The notes: generated by a model not told the origin, from the letters alone. DNA of 16,617 nucleotides from Eubacteriales Family XIII. Incertae Sedis bacterium (GCA_031290715.1 JAITNA010000141.1:1-16617); one strand, 5' to 3'; counted from the stretch's first letter, positions 7,550 to 15,509 are shown. Program-made: numbers and translations.

Positions 7550-7585
7550 GCGGCCAATCATGAAAACAGGGGTTTTGGGCTTGGG

Positions 7586-8554
7586 ATGAAACATTGCTTT
7601 GTTTTGAATCCGGCGGCGGGGAACGGCAAGGCGCAGGTCGCCTTGCTGCCGCGGATTCTGGCGGCTGTGAAAGAGGCCGGCGTGGATTATGAGATTCATC
7701 GCACGGTGAATACGGGCGATGCGTGTCTGCGCGTATGGGCGCATTGCGAGCGCGAGCCGCAGGTGCGGAAGCGGTTTTACGCGTGCGGCGGCGACGGTAC
7801 GCTCAGCGAGGCGCTGAATGGGCTTTATGGGTTTGAGAACGCCGAGCTTGCGTCGGTTCCGATTGGCACGGGCAATGATTTTGTCCGGAATTTTGGCGGC
7901 AAGGAGGGCTTTCTTGATATCGCCGCGCAGATTGCGGGCGCCGCCGTGCCGATTGATGTGATGCGCTATGAGATCTCGGCGGGCGAGGACGCGGGCGGGC
8001 TCGCGGCGCAGGGCTATGCGATCAATATGTTCAATATGGGCTTTGACGCGGATGTGGTGGCACGGACGGCGCGGCTGAAGAAAAACCCGCTTTTGAACGG
8101 GACGGCGGCGTATGCCGCGGGGGTGGCGACGGAGTTGATTCGGCTTCGGGCAATCCGCGCGCGGATCAGCATTGACGGCGGGGAAGCCATCGATACGGAC
8201 ATTCTGCTTTCGGGCGTGGCCAACGGGCGCTATAGCGGCGGCGGGTTTGACGGAATCCCTTCGGCGCGCGTGAACGACGGTCTGCTTGACGTCGCGGTCA
8301 TCACGCCGCTGTCACGCCGCGAATTCATCCAATTGATCGGGAAATACCACGACGGGACGCATGTGGACGACCCGCGCATGCAGTCGTATATGAGTTTGCG
8401 GCGCTGCCGGGAAGCGCTGTATACGCCGGCAGGCGGCATGACGCTTTCCATCGACGGCGAAGCGCGGCGCGTGTCCGCTCCGGTGCGGTTTTCCGTCGCG
8501 TCGGAGCGGGTTTCTTTCGCGCTGCCGCGGGGTGTGAAGTTGGCAGCGGAGTAG
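7586..8554 (+). CDS. Diacylglycerol kinase family lipid kinase
   Basis: A 322-residue DAGKc/YegS/DgkB-type lipid kinase, which phosphorylates diacylglycerol or a related lipid at the membrane with ATP. Seen: N-terminal FVLNPAAGNGK, the nucleotide-binding GGDGT motif (residues 68-72), PIGTGNDFVRNF (92-103), INMFNMGFDADVV, and the second-domain VANGRYSGGGFDGIPSA with NDGLLDVAVI and a final SIDGEA. This layout and length match the bacterial family (about 290-330). It begins 36 bases after the aminopeptidase stop; G-rich sequence precedes the ATG, but the ribosome site is weak. Substrate choice (diacylglycerol versus undecaprenol or sphingolipid) cannot be decided here. Confidence 0.92.
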   Translation: MKHCFVLNPAAGNGKAQVALLPRILAAVKEAGVDYEIHRTVNTGDACLRVWAHCEREPQVRKRFYACGGDGTLSEALNGLYGFENAELASVPIGTGNDFVRNFGGKEGFLDIAAQIAGAAVPIDVMRYEISAGEDAGGLAAQGYAINMFNMGFDADVVARTARLKKNPLLNGTAAYAAGVATELIRLRAIRARISIDGGEAIDTDILLSGVANGRYSGGGFDGIPSARVNDGLLDVAVITPLSRREFIQLIGKYHDGTHVDDPRMQSYMSLRRCREALYTPAGGMTLSIDGEARRVSAPVRFSVASERVSFALPRGVKLAAE

Positions 8555-8570
8555 GGGCAGAGGTTTCAAT

Positions 8571-9263
8571 TTGCAAGATAAGAGAACGAATATCCTGATT
8601 GTCGAGGACGATGTGCCGCTCTGCCGGGGCATAGAGCTTACGCTGAAAGAAGCGGGGCGCGTTTTTACGTTGTGCCGCGCGCTTTCCGATGCGCGGCGGG
8701 TCTTGCGCGATACCTTGTTTGACCTGCTCATCTTGGACGTCAATCTGCCGGATGGCTCCGGGCTTGAGTTTTGCCGGGAGATTCGCGCGGATTTTCACGC
8801 GCCGATTTTGTTTCTGACCGCGAATGACACGGAGCTGGATATGGTGGAGGGGCTTGAAACGGGCGGGGATGATTACGTTACGAAGCCCTTTTCCCTCGCG
8901 GTTTTGCGCGCGCGGGTGAATGCGCTGCTGCGCCGTGAGGTTCGCGTATCTCCGCGCATATACGTGAGCGGCAGCCTTCGCTTTGATTTTGAGAATATGC
9001 AATTCCTGAAAAACAATGACGCAGTGGAACTGAGCAAAACGGAACAACGGCTTTTGTTATTATTATTGAATAATAGGGGGCGGACGTGTTCTCGGGATTG
9101 GCTTTTGGACCGGATTTGGCCGGGCGGCGGCGCGTATGTGGATGAGAACGCCTTGTCGGTGGCGGTCCGGCGCTTGCGGGCGAAGATCGAGGACGATCCC
9201 TCGGCGCCCCGATACATCAAGACAATGCACGGCGTCGGCTATGCGTGGGCGGTAATCGAATGA
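8571..9263 (+). CDS. OmpR/PhoB-family response regulator
   Basis: A 230-residue transcription factor. The receiver domain (7-118) has the acidic pair E12/D13/D14 (IVEDD), phospho-acceptor D56 (LILDVNLPDGSG), T83 (FLTAND) and K105 (DDYVTKPF). The C-terminal winged helix (about 130-228) has LSKTEQRLLLLLL, VDENALSVAVRRLRAKIED and IKTMHGVGYAW. It starts at TTG 8571, with GAGG (8560-8563) seven bases upstream and no better in-frame ATG before the receiver domain. It overlaps the histidine kinase gene as ATGA. It probably controls the ABC exporter operon downstream, as in Bce-like and similar regulator/sensor/transporter modules of Bacillota. Confidence 0.95.
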   Translation: MQDKRTNILIVEDDVPLCRGIELTLKEAGRVFTLCRALSDARRVLRDTLFDLLILDVNLPDGSGLEFCREIRADFHAPILFLTANDTELDMVEGLETGGDDYVTKPFSLAVLRARVNALLRREVRVSPRIYVSGSLRFDFENMQFLKNNDAVELSKTEQRLLLLLLNNRGRTCSRDWLLDRIWPGGGAYVDENALSVAVRRLRAKIEDDPSAPRYIKTMHGVGYAWAVIE

Positions 9264-10195
9264 TCATCGGCGTTGCGGCGGCGGCCGTTTGCTTGGCCGT
9301 CCTCCTGCTGTATCGCGGAAATACGCGAAGGACGATGCGGCGCTTGGACGAAATGCTGGACGAGGCCATTCGCGGAGACTTCGCGGCCGGGCGTTACGAC
9401 GAGAGTCAGCTTTCCAAAATCGAGTCGAAGATGAGCCGTTTTTTGAGCGCGAGCCGACTGAAAAAGGGGCAGATTGAGCACGAGCAGGACAAGCTGCGCG
9501 CTTTGATCAGCGACATCTCCCATCAGACGAAAACGCCGATTTCCAATATCGTCCTGTACGCGCAGCTTTTGAATGAACAAGAGGGCCTGCCCGCGGACGC
9601 GGGGGCGCTCGCCGGGCAGATTGCGGGCGGCGCGGAGAAGCTGAATTTTCTGATTCAGTCGCTCGTCAAAATCTCTCGGCTCGAGAGCGGGATCATCAAG
9701 CTCTCGCCGCAGAGGGGCGAACCCGCGGCGCTGATTGCGGACGCGATGGAGGACTGCGCGGCCAAGGCGCGGCGCCGCGGCGTGACGCTTCGCTTTGACG
9801 CGCCGCCGGAACCGATTTTCGCGGTATTTGACGCGCGGTGGTGCGCCGAAGCGCTGTACAATATTTTGGATAACGCGGTCAAGTACACGGGCGCGGGCGG
9901 GGAGGTCTGCGCCGTTCTGACGGCTTATGAGATGTTTGTCCGGATCGATGTGCGCGATACCGGGCGGGGGATTCGCGAGGAGGAGATTGCCAAGGTATTC
10001 GAGCGGTTTTGGCGCGGGAAGGATTCCCCGGCGGCCGAGGGCGTCGGGATCGGGCTGTATCTCGCGCGGGAGATTATCGTCGGCTGCGGGGGGTATGTGA
10101 AGGTGCGTTCGGAGTACGGCAAGGGGTCTGTTTTTTCGGTGTTTTTGCCGGCGGATAACTGTGATAAAATGAGAATTGCGAACAGATATTCATGA
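9260..10195 (+). CDS. Sensor histidine kinase, single-span, no extracellular domain
   Basis: A 311-residue kinase. One N-terminal membrane helix (residues 1-20) is followed by a short linker with no extracytoplasmic sensor. DHp helix: ISDISHQTKTP with phospho-acceptor H88. ATPase: N-box N201 (YNILDNAVKYTG), G1 RDTGRGI, F-box FERFWRG, G2 GVGIGLYLAREI and GKGSVFSVFLP. ATG 9260 overlaps the regulator stop as ATGA; a GTG at 9245 is in frame but gives a larger overlap. The last 14 residues after VFLP (ADNCDKMRIANRYS) are atypical and lie where the GC drops, so an insertion may have replaced the native tail. Lack of a sensor domain fits kinases that read their signal through a partner ABC permease; the candidate partner begins 2.4 kb downstream. 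Confidence 0.93.
   Translation: MIIGVAAAAVCLAVLLLYRGNTRRTMRRLDEMLDEAIRGDFAAGRYDESQLSKIESKMSRFLSASRLKKGQIEHEQDKLRALISDISHQTKTPISNIVLYAQLLNEQEGLPADAGALAGQIAGGAEKLNFLIQSLVKISRLESGIIKLSPQRGEPAALIADAMEDCAAKARRRGVTLRFDAPPEPIFAVFDARWCAEALYNILDNAVKYTGAGGEVCAVLTAYEMFVRIDVRDTGRGIREEEIAKVFERFWRGKDSPAAEGVGIGLYLAREIIVGCGGYVKVRSEYGKGSVFSVFLPADNCDKMRIANRYS
10162..10170 (+). promoter_or_regulatory. Extended -10 promoter candidate for the AlbA_2 gene
   Basis: TGATAAAAT: a TAAAAT hexamer (5 of 6 to consensus) preceded by TGN, with no good -35. It lies within the 3' end of the kinase gene and about 90 bases before the AlbA_2 start. The surrounding CTGTGATAAAAT differs by one base from the promoter core at 6019-6030. 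Confidence 0.4.
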
Positions 10196-10230
10196 TATGA
10201 TATTGTTATTGAAATCGCTATGATGAACGA

Positions 10231-10250
10231 TGTGGATGGATGTGGATGGA
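10231..10250 (+). repeat. 10-bp tandem duplication before the AlbA_2 gene
   Basis: TGTGGATGGA is present twice in direct succession, ending at the Shine-Dalgarno (AAAGGA, 10250-10255) of the next gene. The duplication creates the extra in-frame ATG at 10240 that is not the likely start. Confidence 0.9.
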
Positions 10251-10260
10251 AAGGATTGAC

Positions 10261-11746
10261 ATGGAGTTTGATCTAAACAATGCGGAACAATATAGGGAAG
10301 GCAATCGGATTGAAGCAAAATCCGCACGGGGAGGATTGCCGCATAGTCTGTGGGAAACGTACTCGTCTTTTGCGAATACAAACGGCGGCATTATCCTGCT
10401 TGGTGTAAACGAACTCAAAGACGGGACGCTGATCCCGTTCTATTTGAAAGATACAGATAAACTGATCTTTGAATTCTGGAACAACATCAACAACTCGCAG
10501 GTCGTCAATATAAACATTCTGACGGATGATAATATTCAAGTCGTGGATGATGGACAATTTCGGTTTGTTGTGATTGCGGTGCCGCGCGCGGACCGGCGCA
10601 GCAAGCCTGTTTATACGGGGCAAGATCCGTTCAAGGGGACTTTTCGGCGTAATGGACAAGGTGATTATCATTGCAAGAAGGAAGAGATACTTGCGATGTT
10701 TCGGGACCAAGCCGATGTGCCGCAGGATATGACCGCCCTTGAAAAAATCAGCTTGAATGCAATCAATCGTGAAACTGTTTCCATGTATCGGCGCAGATTT
10801 GAATTGGTACGTCCGGAACATGTTTGGGTCAATCTGACCGACGACGAATTTCTGCTGAGGTTGGGCGCGGTTGACGCCGTGAATGAAGGTGAGCGTCATC
10901 CGACGGCCGCAGGGCTTTTGATGTTTGGCGATGAATATCAGATTGTTCGCGAATTCCCAAACTACTTTCTCGATTACAGAGAAATAGAACCTTGGCAAGA
11001 GCGTTGGGTTCACCGATTTGTTTCTAATTCCGGAGAGTGGAGCGGTAACTTATATGATTTCTTCTATCGTACATACAACCGTATCGCGCAGATCATCGAA
11101 GTGCCTTTCAAACTTGTCCCGGGCGAGCCGGAGCGGATCGAAGATACTCCGGTTCACAAGGCGATTCGCGAGGTGCTCGCAAATACGCTGATCAAATGCC
11201 GATTATTATGGCAGACAGGGGCTTGTCGTCATTCGCGGGCAACAAGACATTTCTCTATCCAATCCGGGGGGTTTCCGTATTCCTATTGACGATGCAATCC
11301 GCGGCGGTCATTCAGATCCTCGTAATGTAACGCTGATGAAGATGTTCAATCTCCTCGATATTGGCGAGCGGGCGGGCAGCGGTATTCCGAGCATCTTTGC
11401 GGTTTGGAAGGATCAGGGGTGGACGCCGCCGGAGTATTCGGAAGGTTTCAATCCGGATAGGACGACAACGAAACTTGTGTTGAGAAAATCATCTGACGAG
11501 TTTTCTGACGAAAAACCAGTACGTGAGTCGTTAGAAAAATCGTCAGATAAAATAACCTCAAAAGAACAAGAGATTGTCAGGTTGATTATTCAGAAGCCTT
11601 CAATAACTACTGCTGAAATTGCGGAACAACTTGGCATTCCGAGATCAACTGTGTCGAGCCGGATTGGCAAACTAAAGGGTAAGGGAATCGTTCACCGTAT
11701 CGGCCCCGATAATGGAGGTTGTTGGGGAACAATTTTGAAAGATTGA
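10261..11746 (+). pseudogene. AlbA_2/Schlafen-type ATP-binding transcriptional regulator, frameshifted
   Basis: Originally about 494 residues. Frame one (10261 to about 11193) has the AlbA_2 domain (REGNRIEAKSARGG, SSFANTNGGIILLGV, DPFKGTFRRNGQGDYHC), the middle region, and the start of a GHKL-type ATPase (HKAIREVLANTLI). At 11194-11196 one extra A in ATCAAATGCC shifts the frame; the shifted frame reads ADYYGRQGLVVIRGQQ, then NPGGFRIPIDDAIRGG, LLDIGERAGSGIP and a C-terminal winged helix (TTAEIAEQLGIPRSTVSSR), ending at 11746. Without the shift, translation stops at 11289. ATG 10261 is preferred (AAAGGA, five bases). The family acts as DNA-binding regulators or as stress or mobile-element cargo; its role is unknown. 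The GC is lower than its neighbours and it separates sensor from transporter, so it is probably an insertion. A sequencing error is possible. Confidence 0.85.
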
Positions 11747-11764
11747 GGGTGAAATCTTTCAAAA
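11733..11764. terminator. Perfect 12-bp inverted repeat spanning the AlbA_2 stop
   Basis: TTTTGAAAGATT (11733-11744) and AATCTTTCAAAA (11753-11764) are perfect complements around an 8-base loop, with the stop codon at 11744-11746. The stem is AT-rich with A and T runs at its outer ends. It may be a bidirectional terminator or a protein-binding palindrome. A further GAAAGATTT (11778-11786) can pair with the right arm instead. Confidence 0.5.
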
Positions 11765-11873
11765 CTGTAAGGGTTCGGAAAGATTTTGGAAAGAACATTG
11801 CGGGGGCGATGTGGTACATTGGTTGACGGAGGGCGTCGTGTCTTCCGTTGATCATTTTTTTGGGAGGGCTTTG

Positions 11874-12554
11874 ATGAACATTGTTTTGCGGACTGTCGGA
11901 TTGAAAAAGCATTATGGCGCGGGGGAGAATATGGTCCGGGCTTTGGACGGCGTTTCGCTCGCCGTGGAGGAAGGCGCTTTTGTGTCTGTCGTGGGGACTT
12001 CGGGCAGCGGGAAATCGACGCTGCTCCATATGCTCGGCGGGCTTGACCGGCCGACGGACGGCACGGTGGAGATCGGCGGGAAGGATATCTTTGCGATGGA
12101 CGACGACGCGCTGACCATCTTTCGCCGAAGGAATATCGGATTTGTATTTCAAAGCTACAATCTGGTGCCGGTGTTGAACGCGGAGGAAAATATTTTGCTT
12201 CCGATCCGGCTTGACGGCAACGCGGTTGACGGCGCGTATATTGAGAAGATTATTGAAACGCTGGGGCTTTCCGAAAAACGGCAAAGTTTGCCGGGTCAGC
12301 TTTCGGGCGGGCAGCAGCAACGGGTCGCCATCGCGCGCGCCCTTGCCGCGAAACCGTCGATCCTGCTCGCGGACGAACCGACGGGGAATTTGGACAGCAG
12401 GACCAGTCTTGACGTGCTTGGGCTTTTGAAGGTGAGCGGGGAGCGGTTTGGACAGACGATCGTAATGATTACGCACAATGAGGAATTTGCGCAGATGGCC
12501 GAGCGAATCATTCATATTGAGGACGGCCGCATCCTGGGCGGAGCGTCGCGATGA
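11874..12554 (+). CDS. ABC transporter ATP-binding protein (MacB/LolD/Bce type)
   Basis: A 226-residue ATPase that powers the downstream permease. Walker A GTSGSGKST (41-49), Q-loop Q93 (FVFQSYNLVP), signature LSGGQQQRVAIARAL (143-157), Walker B ILLADEP (163-169), D-loop GNLDS and H-loop H201 (MITHNEE). The YNLVPVLNAEENI sequence is characteristic of the MacB/LolD/FtsE-like subfamily, which works with FtsX-type permeases in mechanotransmission, peptide export or antibiotic resistance. The frame is open to 11811, but a strong GGGAGGG (11862-11868) lies five bases before ATG 11874. The stop overlaps the permease start as ATGA. The substrate is unknown. Regulation by the upstream two-component pair is inferred from neighbourhood. 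Confidence 0.95.
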   Translation: MNIVLRTVGLKKHYGAGENMVRALDGVSLAVEEGAFVSVVGTSGSGKSTLLHMLGGLDRPTDGTVEIGGKDIFAMDDDALTIFRRRNIGFVFQSYNLVPVLNAEENILLPIRLDGNAVDGAYIEKIIETLGLSEKRQSLPGQLSGGQQQRVAIARALAAKPSILLADEPTGNLDSRTSLDVLGLLKVSGERFGQTIVMITHNEEFAQMAERIIHIEDGRILGGASR

Positions 12555-15127
12555 GGGTGGCAAACCGAAAAATTATTCGCGTCCTGACGCGGCGCAGCTT
12601 GCGGGCGGGGCGGCTGCGCAATATCGTGGCGGTGGTCGCGATTGCTTTGACGGCGGTGCTGTTCACGACGGTGTTCGCCCTCGGCGGCAACATGATTTCC
12701 GCCATTCAGGACGCCACGATGCGGCAGGTCGGCACGTCCGCGCACGGCGGGCTGAAATATCTGACGCAGGCGCAATACGACGACTTCGCGCAGTCGCCGC
12801 TGATCAAGGATATTTCCTATAATATCATCATCGGCGTCGCGGAAAATGAAGCGCTGAAAAAGAAGCAGACTGAAATTCGCTACAGCGAGGACGACAGCGC
12901 CAAATGGGGTTTTAGTTATCCAACGGTCGGCGCGATGCCGAACGGGAGGAAGGAGCTTGCATGCAGCGAGCTTACCTTGGATATGCTCGGAATCCCTCAT
13001 GAGCTTGGGCAGACCGTGCCGCTCGAATTCAGCGTGCGCGGGGAGAAATATTTTGAGGAATTCACGCTCAGCGGTTATTGGAAAGGCGACCCCGTGATGC
13101 CGGCGGCGCAGGTTTGGCTCTCCCGCGCGTATACGGATTCCGTCGCGGGCATGCCTACGGAAGTCACGGACTACAGCATGGACGGGATTGCGGGGAGTAT
13201 CAATGCCGACCTATGGTTTGACGGCGCGTCGGGCCTTGAGGGCAAAATGGAAGCACTCATCGCGGAGCGGGGCTACGCGCCCGGGGAGATTCGCTATGGC
13301 GTGAACTGGGCGTATATGGCCGGGGGGACCGTTGACCCGACGACTGCAGTCGTTTTGGCCGTCGCAATCGTCTTGATTCTCTTTTCCGGCTATCTGATCA
13401 TCTACAGCGTGTTTGCCATTTCGGTCACGCGGGATATTCGCTTTTACGGGCTGCTGAAAACCATCGGCGCTACGGGCCGGCAGCTTCGGCGTATCGTTTT
13501 GGGGCAGGCGCTCGCGCCGGCTTTGGCGGGCATTCCGGCGGGGCTCGTTTGCGGCTACCTGCTGGGCTATGTGCTTTCGCCGTTCCTGCTGTCTATGACG
13601 GCGATCGGCGGCCCGGCCCGTGCTTCCGCGAATCCGTTGATCTTTGTCTTTGCCGCGGCGTTCAGTCTGCTTACCATTCTGTTGAGCTGCCGCAAACCGG
13701 GGCGTATGGCGGCGCGGGTTTCACCGGTCGAAGCGCTGCGTTACACCGAACCGGGCTTGGCGACAAGGAAAGCAAGGCGGGCGGGCAAGGGGGTGCGCCG
13801 CGCGGAGCTTGGCAAGGGCACGCCGCTGCGTATGGCTTTGGCAAATGCGGGGCGGCATCCGAGGAAATTACTGATTATTGTCCTCTCGTTGTCGCTCAGC
13901 ATGATCCTTTTGACGAGCATCTATTCTGTCGTGCAGGGCTTTGATATGGAGGAATATCTGAAAGATCAAGTCGTCAGCGATTTTTCGGTTGCGGACAGCA
14001 GTGTTTATTCCGCGCTCGCGGCAAACGACAACTTTGAAGGGGTAGACGCGAATGTGCGGGACGGGATTGCCGCGCTTCCGGGGCTTGAACGCAGCGCGAA
14101 TATCTACTTCACGGACGATACGCATACGCTGTCCGAACAGGGGCGGGAAAATTTCGCGGCGGCGATGGAAGCCCTCCGGCCCCTGCTTGAGGGATATCGA
14201 ATGGACATGGCGGTACAGGCCGACGCATTTTTGACGGAGGGCGTGATCCCCATGCATGTATACGGCGTCGGGGAAATGGCGGCCGACATTCTGGCACGGG
14301 AACCGCTGAACCCCCCGATCGATTTTGAAAAACTGGCGAGCGGGGATTATGTTCTTTCGTCGCGCATCGCGAGGACGGATGGGGAGCCGGGCGGGCCTTA
14401 TGTTTACGGCATCGGCGAGAAGGTCCCTTTGAAAAACGCGGCGGGGGAGGTCCGCGAGTTTGAGGTGCTTGCCGTTCTTGACCATTATGACTATACAATC
14501 AGTGCCCAACATGGTCACGCCATTGACAGCGCGCTCGTCCTCGCGGACAATGTCTATCTGGATTTCTATGGCGATAAACAGCCGATGATGACAATTTTTG
14601 ATGTAACGGACGGGGATATCCCCGCGGCCGAGGCGTGGCTTGCGTCGTACTGCGCCGAAATCAATCCGAGCCTTGACTACCGCTCGCTGAGTTTTTACAA
14701 GGCGGAGTTCGAGGGGATGAAGAACACGTACCGCATGATCGGCGGCACGCTGTCCGTCATTCTCGCGCTGATCGGGATACTCAATTTCGTCAACACCATC
14801 GTCACGTCGATTTTCGCGCGGCGCCGGGAGCTGGCCGTGCTGCAAAGCGTCGGCATGACCGGGCGGCAGCTGAAAACCATGCTGCTGTGCGAGGGGGTTT
14901 CCTACGCCGTTTTGACGATTTTGTTTGCGGCGACTGCCGGGAGCGGCATCGGCCGGCTTCTTGTGCAGGCCATCGCGGGGGAGATCTGGTTTTTTAAATG
15001 GACATTCACGATCACACCGCTGTTGGCGGCGATCATTCCGCTCCTGCTGATTTGCGCGGCGGCGCCGCTTGTGTGTTATCGCTTCATGCGCAGGGTGAGC
15101 ATTGTGGACAGACTGCGGGAGGAGTAG
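12551..15127 (+). CDS. ABC transporter permease, duplicated FtsX domains
   Basis: An 858-residue membrane protein with about eight helices in two matching halves: TM1 24-47, TM2 about 263-290, TM3 about 315-345, TM4 about 361-380, TM5 about 438-460, TM6 about 728-755, TM7 about 786-806 and TM8 about 818-845. Each half has an N-terminal helix, a large extracytoplasmic domain (about 210 and 270 residues) and three FtsX helices. FtsX hallmarks follow TM2 (FYGLLKTIGATGRQLRRIV) and TM6 (ELAVLQSVGMTGRQLKTMLL). This resembles the large FtsX-like permeases next to two-component systems in Clostridia and is larger than BceB (about 650). It probably exports or removes antimicrobial peptides, or signals to the kinase; the substrate is not evident. 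No terminator follows the stop. Confidence 0.93.
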   Translation: MRVANRKIIRVLTRRSLRAGRLRNIVAVVAIALTAVLFTTVFALGGNMISAIQDATMRQVGTSAHGGLKYLTQAQYDDFAQSPLIKDISYNIIIGVAENEALKKKQTEIRYSEDDSAKWGFSYPTVGAMPNGRKELACSELTLDMLGIPHELGQTVPLEFSVRGEKYFEEFTLSGYWKGDPVMPAAQVWLSRAYTDSVAGMPTEVTDYSMDGIAGSINADLWFDGASGLEGKMEALIAERGYAPGEIRYGVNWAYMAGGTVDPTTAVVLAVAIVLILFSGYLIIYSVFAISVTRDIRFYGLLKTIGATGRQLRRIVLGQALAPALAGIPAGLVCGYLLGYVLSPFLLSMTAIGGPARASANPLIFVFAAAFSLLTILLSCRKPGRMAARVSPVEALRYTEPGLATRKARRAGKGVRRAELGKGTPLRMALANAGRHPRKLLIIVLSLSLSMILLTSIYSVVQGFDMEEYLKDQVVSDFSVADSSVYSALAANDNFEGVDANVRDGIAALPGLERSANIYFTDDTHTLSEQGRENFAAAMEALRPLLEGYRMDMAVQADAFLTEGVIPMHVYGVGEMAADILAREPLNPPIDFEKLASGDYVLSSRIARTDGEPGGPYVYGIGEKVPLKNAAGEVREFEVLAVLDHYDYTISAQHGHAIDSALVLADNVYLDFYGDKQPMMTIFDVTDGDIPAAEAWLASYCAEINPSLDYRSLSFYKAEFEGMKNTYRMIGGTLSVILALIGILNFVNTIVTSIFARRRELAVLQSVGMTGRQLKTMLLCEGVSYAVLTILFAATAGSGIGRLLVQAIAGEIWFFKWTFTITPLLAAIIPLLLICAAAPLVCYRFMRRVSIVDRLREE

Positions 15128-15133
15128 GAGCGG

Positions 15134-15163
15134 GATTTGCAGGATTTGGATTTGCAGGATTTG
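15134..15163 (+). repeat. 15-bp perfect tandem duplication in spacer
   Basis: GATTTGCAGGATTTG occurs twice in succession (15134-15148, 15149-15163), and internally each unit already repeats GGATTTG. It begins seven bases after the permease stop and is noncoding. Confidence 0.9.
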
Positions 15164-15169
15164 CGGCAG

Positions 15170-15238
15170 TAATGGCCTGTAATGGCCGTGGTTTGCCGGT
15201 GTTCATCCGTGTTCAGCCGATGTTCTCAGCCGGTGTTC
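15170..15238 (+). repeat. TAATGGCC pair and four TGTTC-word repeats
   Basis: TAATGGCC occurs at 15170-15177 and 15180-15187. It is followed by GTGTTC at 15199, 15209 and 15233 and ATGTTC at 15220, each followed within two to four bases by CC or GCC. The 185-base spacer 15128-15312 contains no gene, only these repeats and the tRNA promoter. Confidence 0.75.
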
Positions 15239-15254
15239 GCCGTTGCTGTTTTTC

Positions 15255-15284
15255 TTGACACTTTCGGCTGTTCAATGGTAAGAT
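15255..15284 (+). promoter_or_regulatory. Promoter of the tRNA cluster
   Basis: A consensus -35 TTGACA (15255-15260) and a TAAGAT -10 (15279-15284) are separated by 18 bases, about 30 bases before the mature 5' end of tRNA-Met. This is the best sigma-70/SigA-type promoter in the window and should drive all three tRNAs. Confidence 0.75.
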
Positions 15285-15312
15285 AAATTTCGCGGTATTT
15301 TTTGCGCGATAT

Positions 15313-15389
15313 GGCGGTGTAGCTTAGTTGGTCAGAGCGTCCGGTTCATACCCGGAAGGTCGGTGGTTCGACTCCACCCGCCGCTACCA
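15313..15389 (+). tRNA. tRNA-Met (CAT), elongator
   Basis: A full cloverleaf of 77 bases with encoded CCA (15387-15389). Acceptor GGCGGTG pairs with CGCCGCT (one G-T at each of positions 1-72 and 6-67). Anticodon stem TCCGG/CCGGA encloses loop TTCATAC, anticodon CAT. T arm GGTGG-TTCGACT-CCACC. The 1-72 pair and absence of the three GC pairs of an initiator anticodon stem point to elongator rather than fMet. A lysidine-modified Ile2 tRNA has the same CAT, but the body looks like Met. Confidence 0.93.
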
Positions 15390-15429
15390 TGGTACAATGG
15401 AGTCAAGGCTCTCGTACCTTTGCATAGGT

Positions 15430-15506
15430 GGCCCGGTAGTTCAGATGGTTAGAATGCCAGCCTGTCACGCTGGAGGTCGACGGTTCGAGTCCGTTCCGGG
15501 TCGCCA
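15430..15506 (+). tRNA. tRNA-Asp (GTC)
   Basis: A 77-base cloverleaf with encoded CCA (15504-15506). Acceptor GGCCCGG/CCGGGTC, anticodon stem CCAGC/GCTGG around CTGTCAC (anticodon GTC), T arm GACGG-TTCGAGT-CCGTT, discriminator G as expected for Asp. It lies 40 bases after tRNA-Met. Confidence 0.95.
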
Positions 15507-15509
15507 ACA

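Noticed and set aside
11811..11873. N-terminal extension of the ABC ATPase from GTG 11811
   Set aside because: No Shine-Dalgarno before it, whereas GGGAGGG stands five bases before ATG 11874 and the ATPase fold begins there.
11607..12563. 318-codon minus-strand frame opposite the ABC ATPase
   Set aside because: It shadows an ATPase with every motif intact and has no ribosome site or family resemblance.
13868..14845. 325-codon minus-strand frame opposite the permease
   Set aside because: Low-complexity R/H-rich translation opposite a good membrane protein; no support.
15134..15243. Possible CRISPR array
   Set aside because: Repeat units are 8-15 bases, differ from one another, and lack spacers of uniform length.
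15390..15429. GGTAC...GTACC inverted repeat between tRNA-Met and tRNA-Asp as a terminator
   Set aside because: The stem is only five pairs, there is no T-run, and a second tRNA follows at once; it is probably just precursor spacer.
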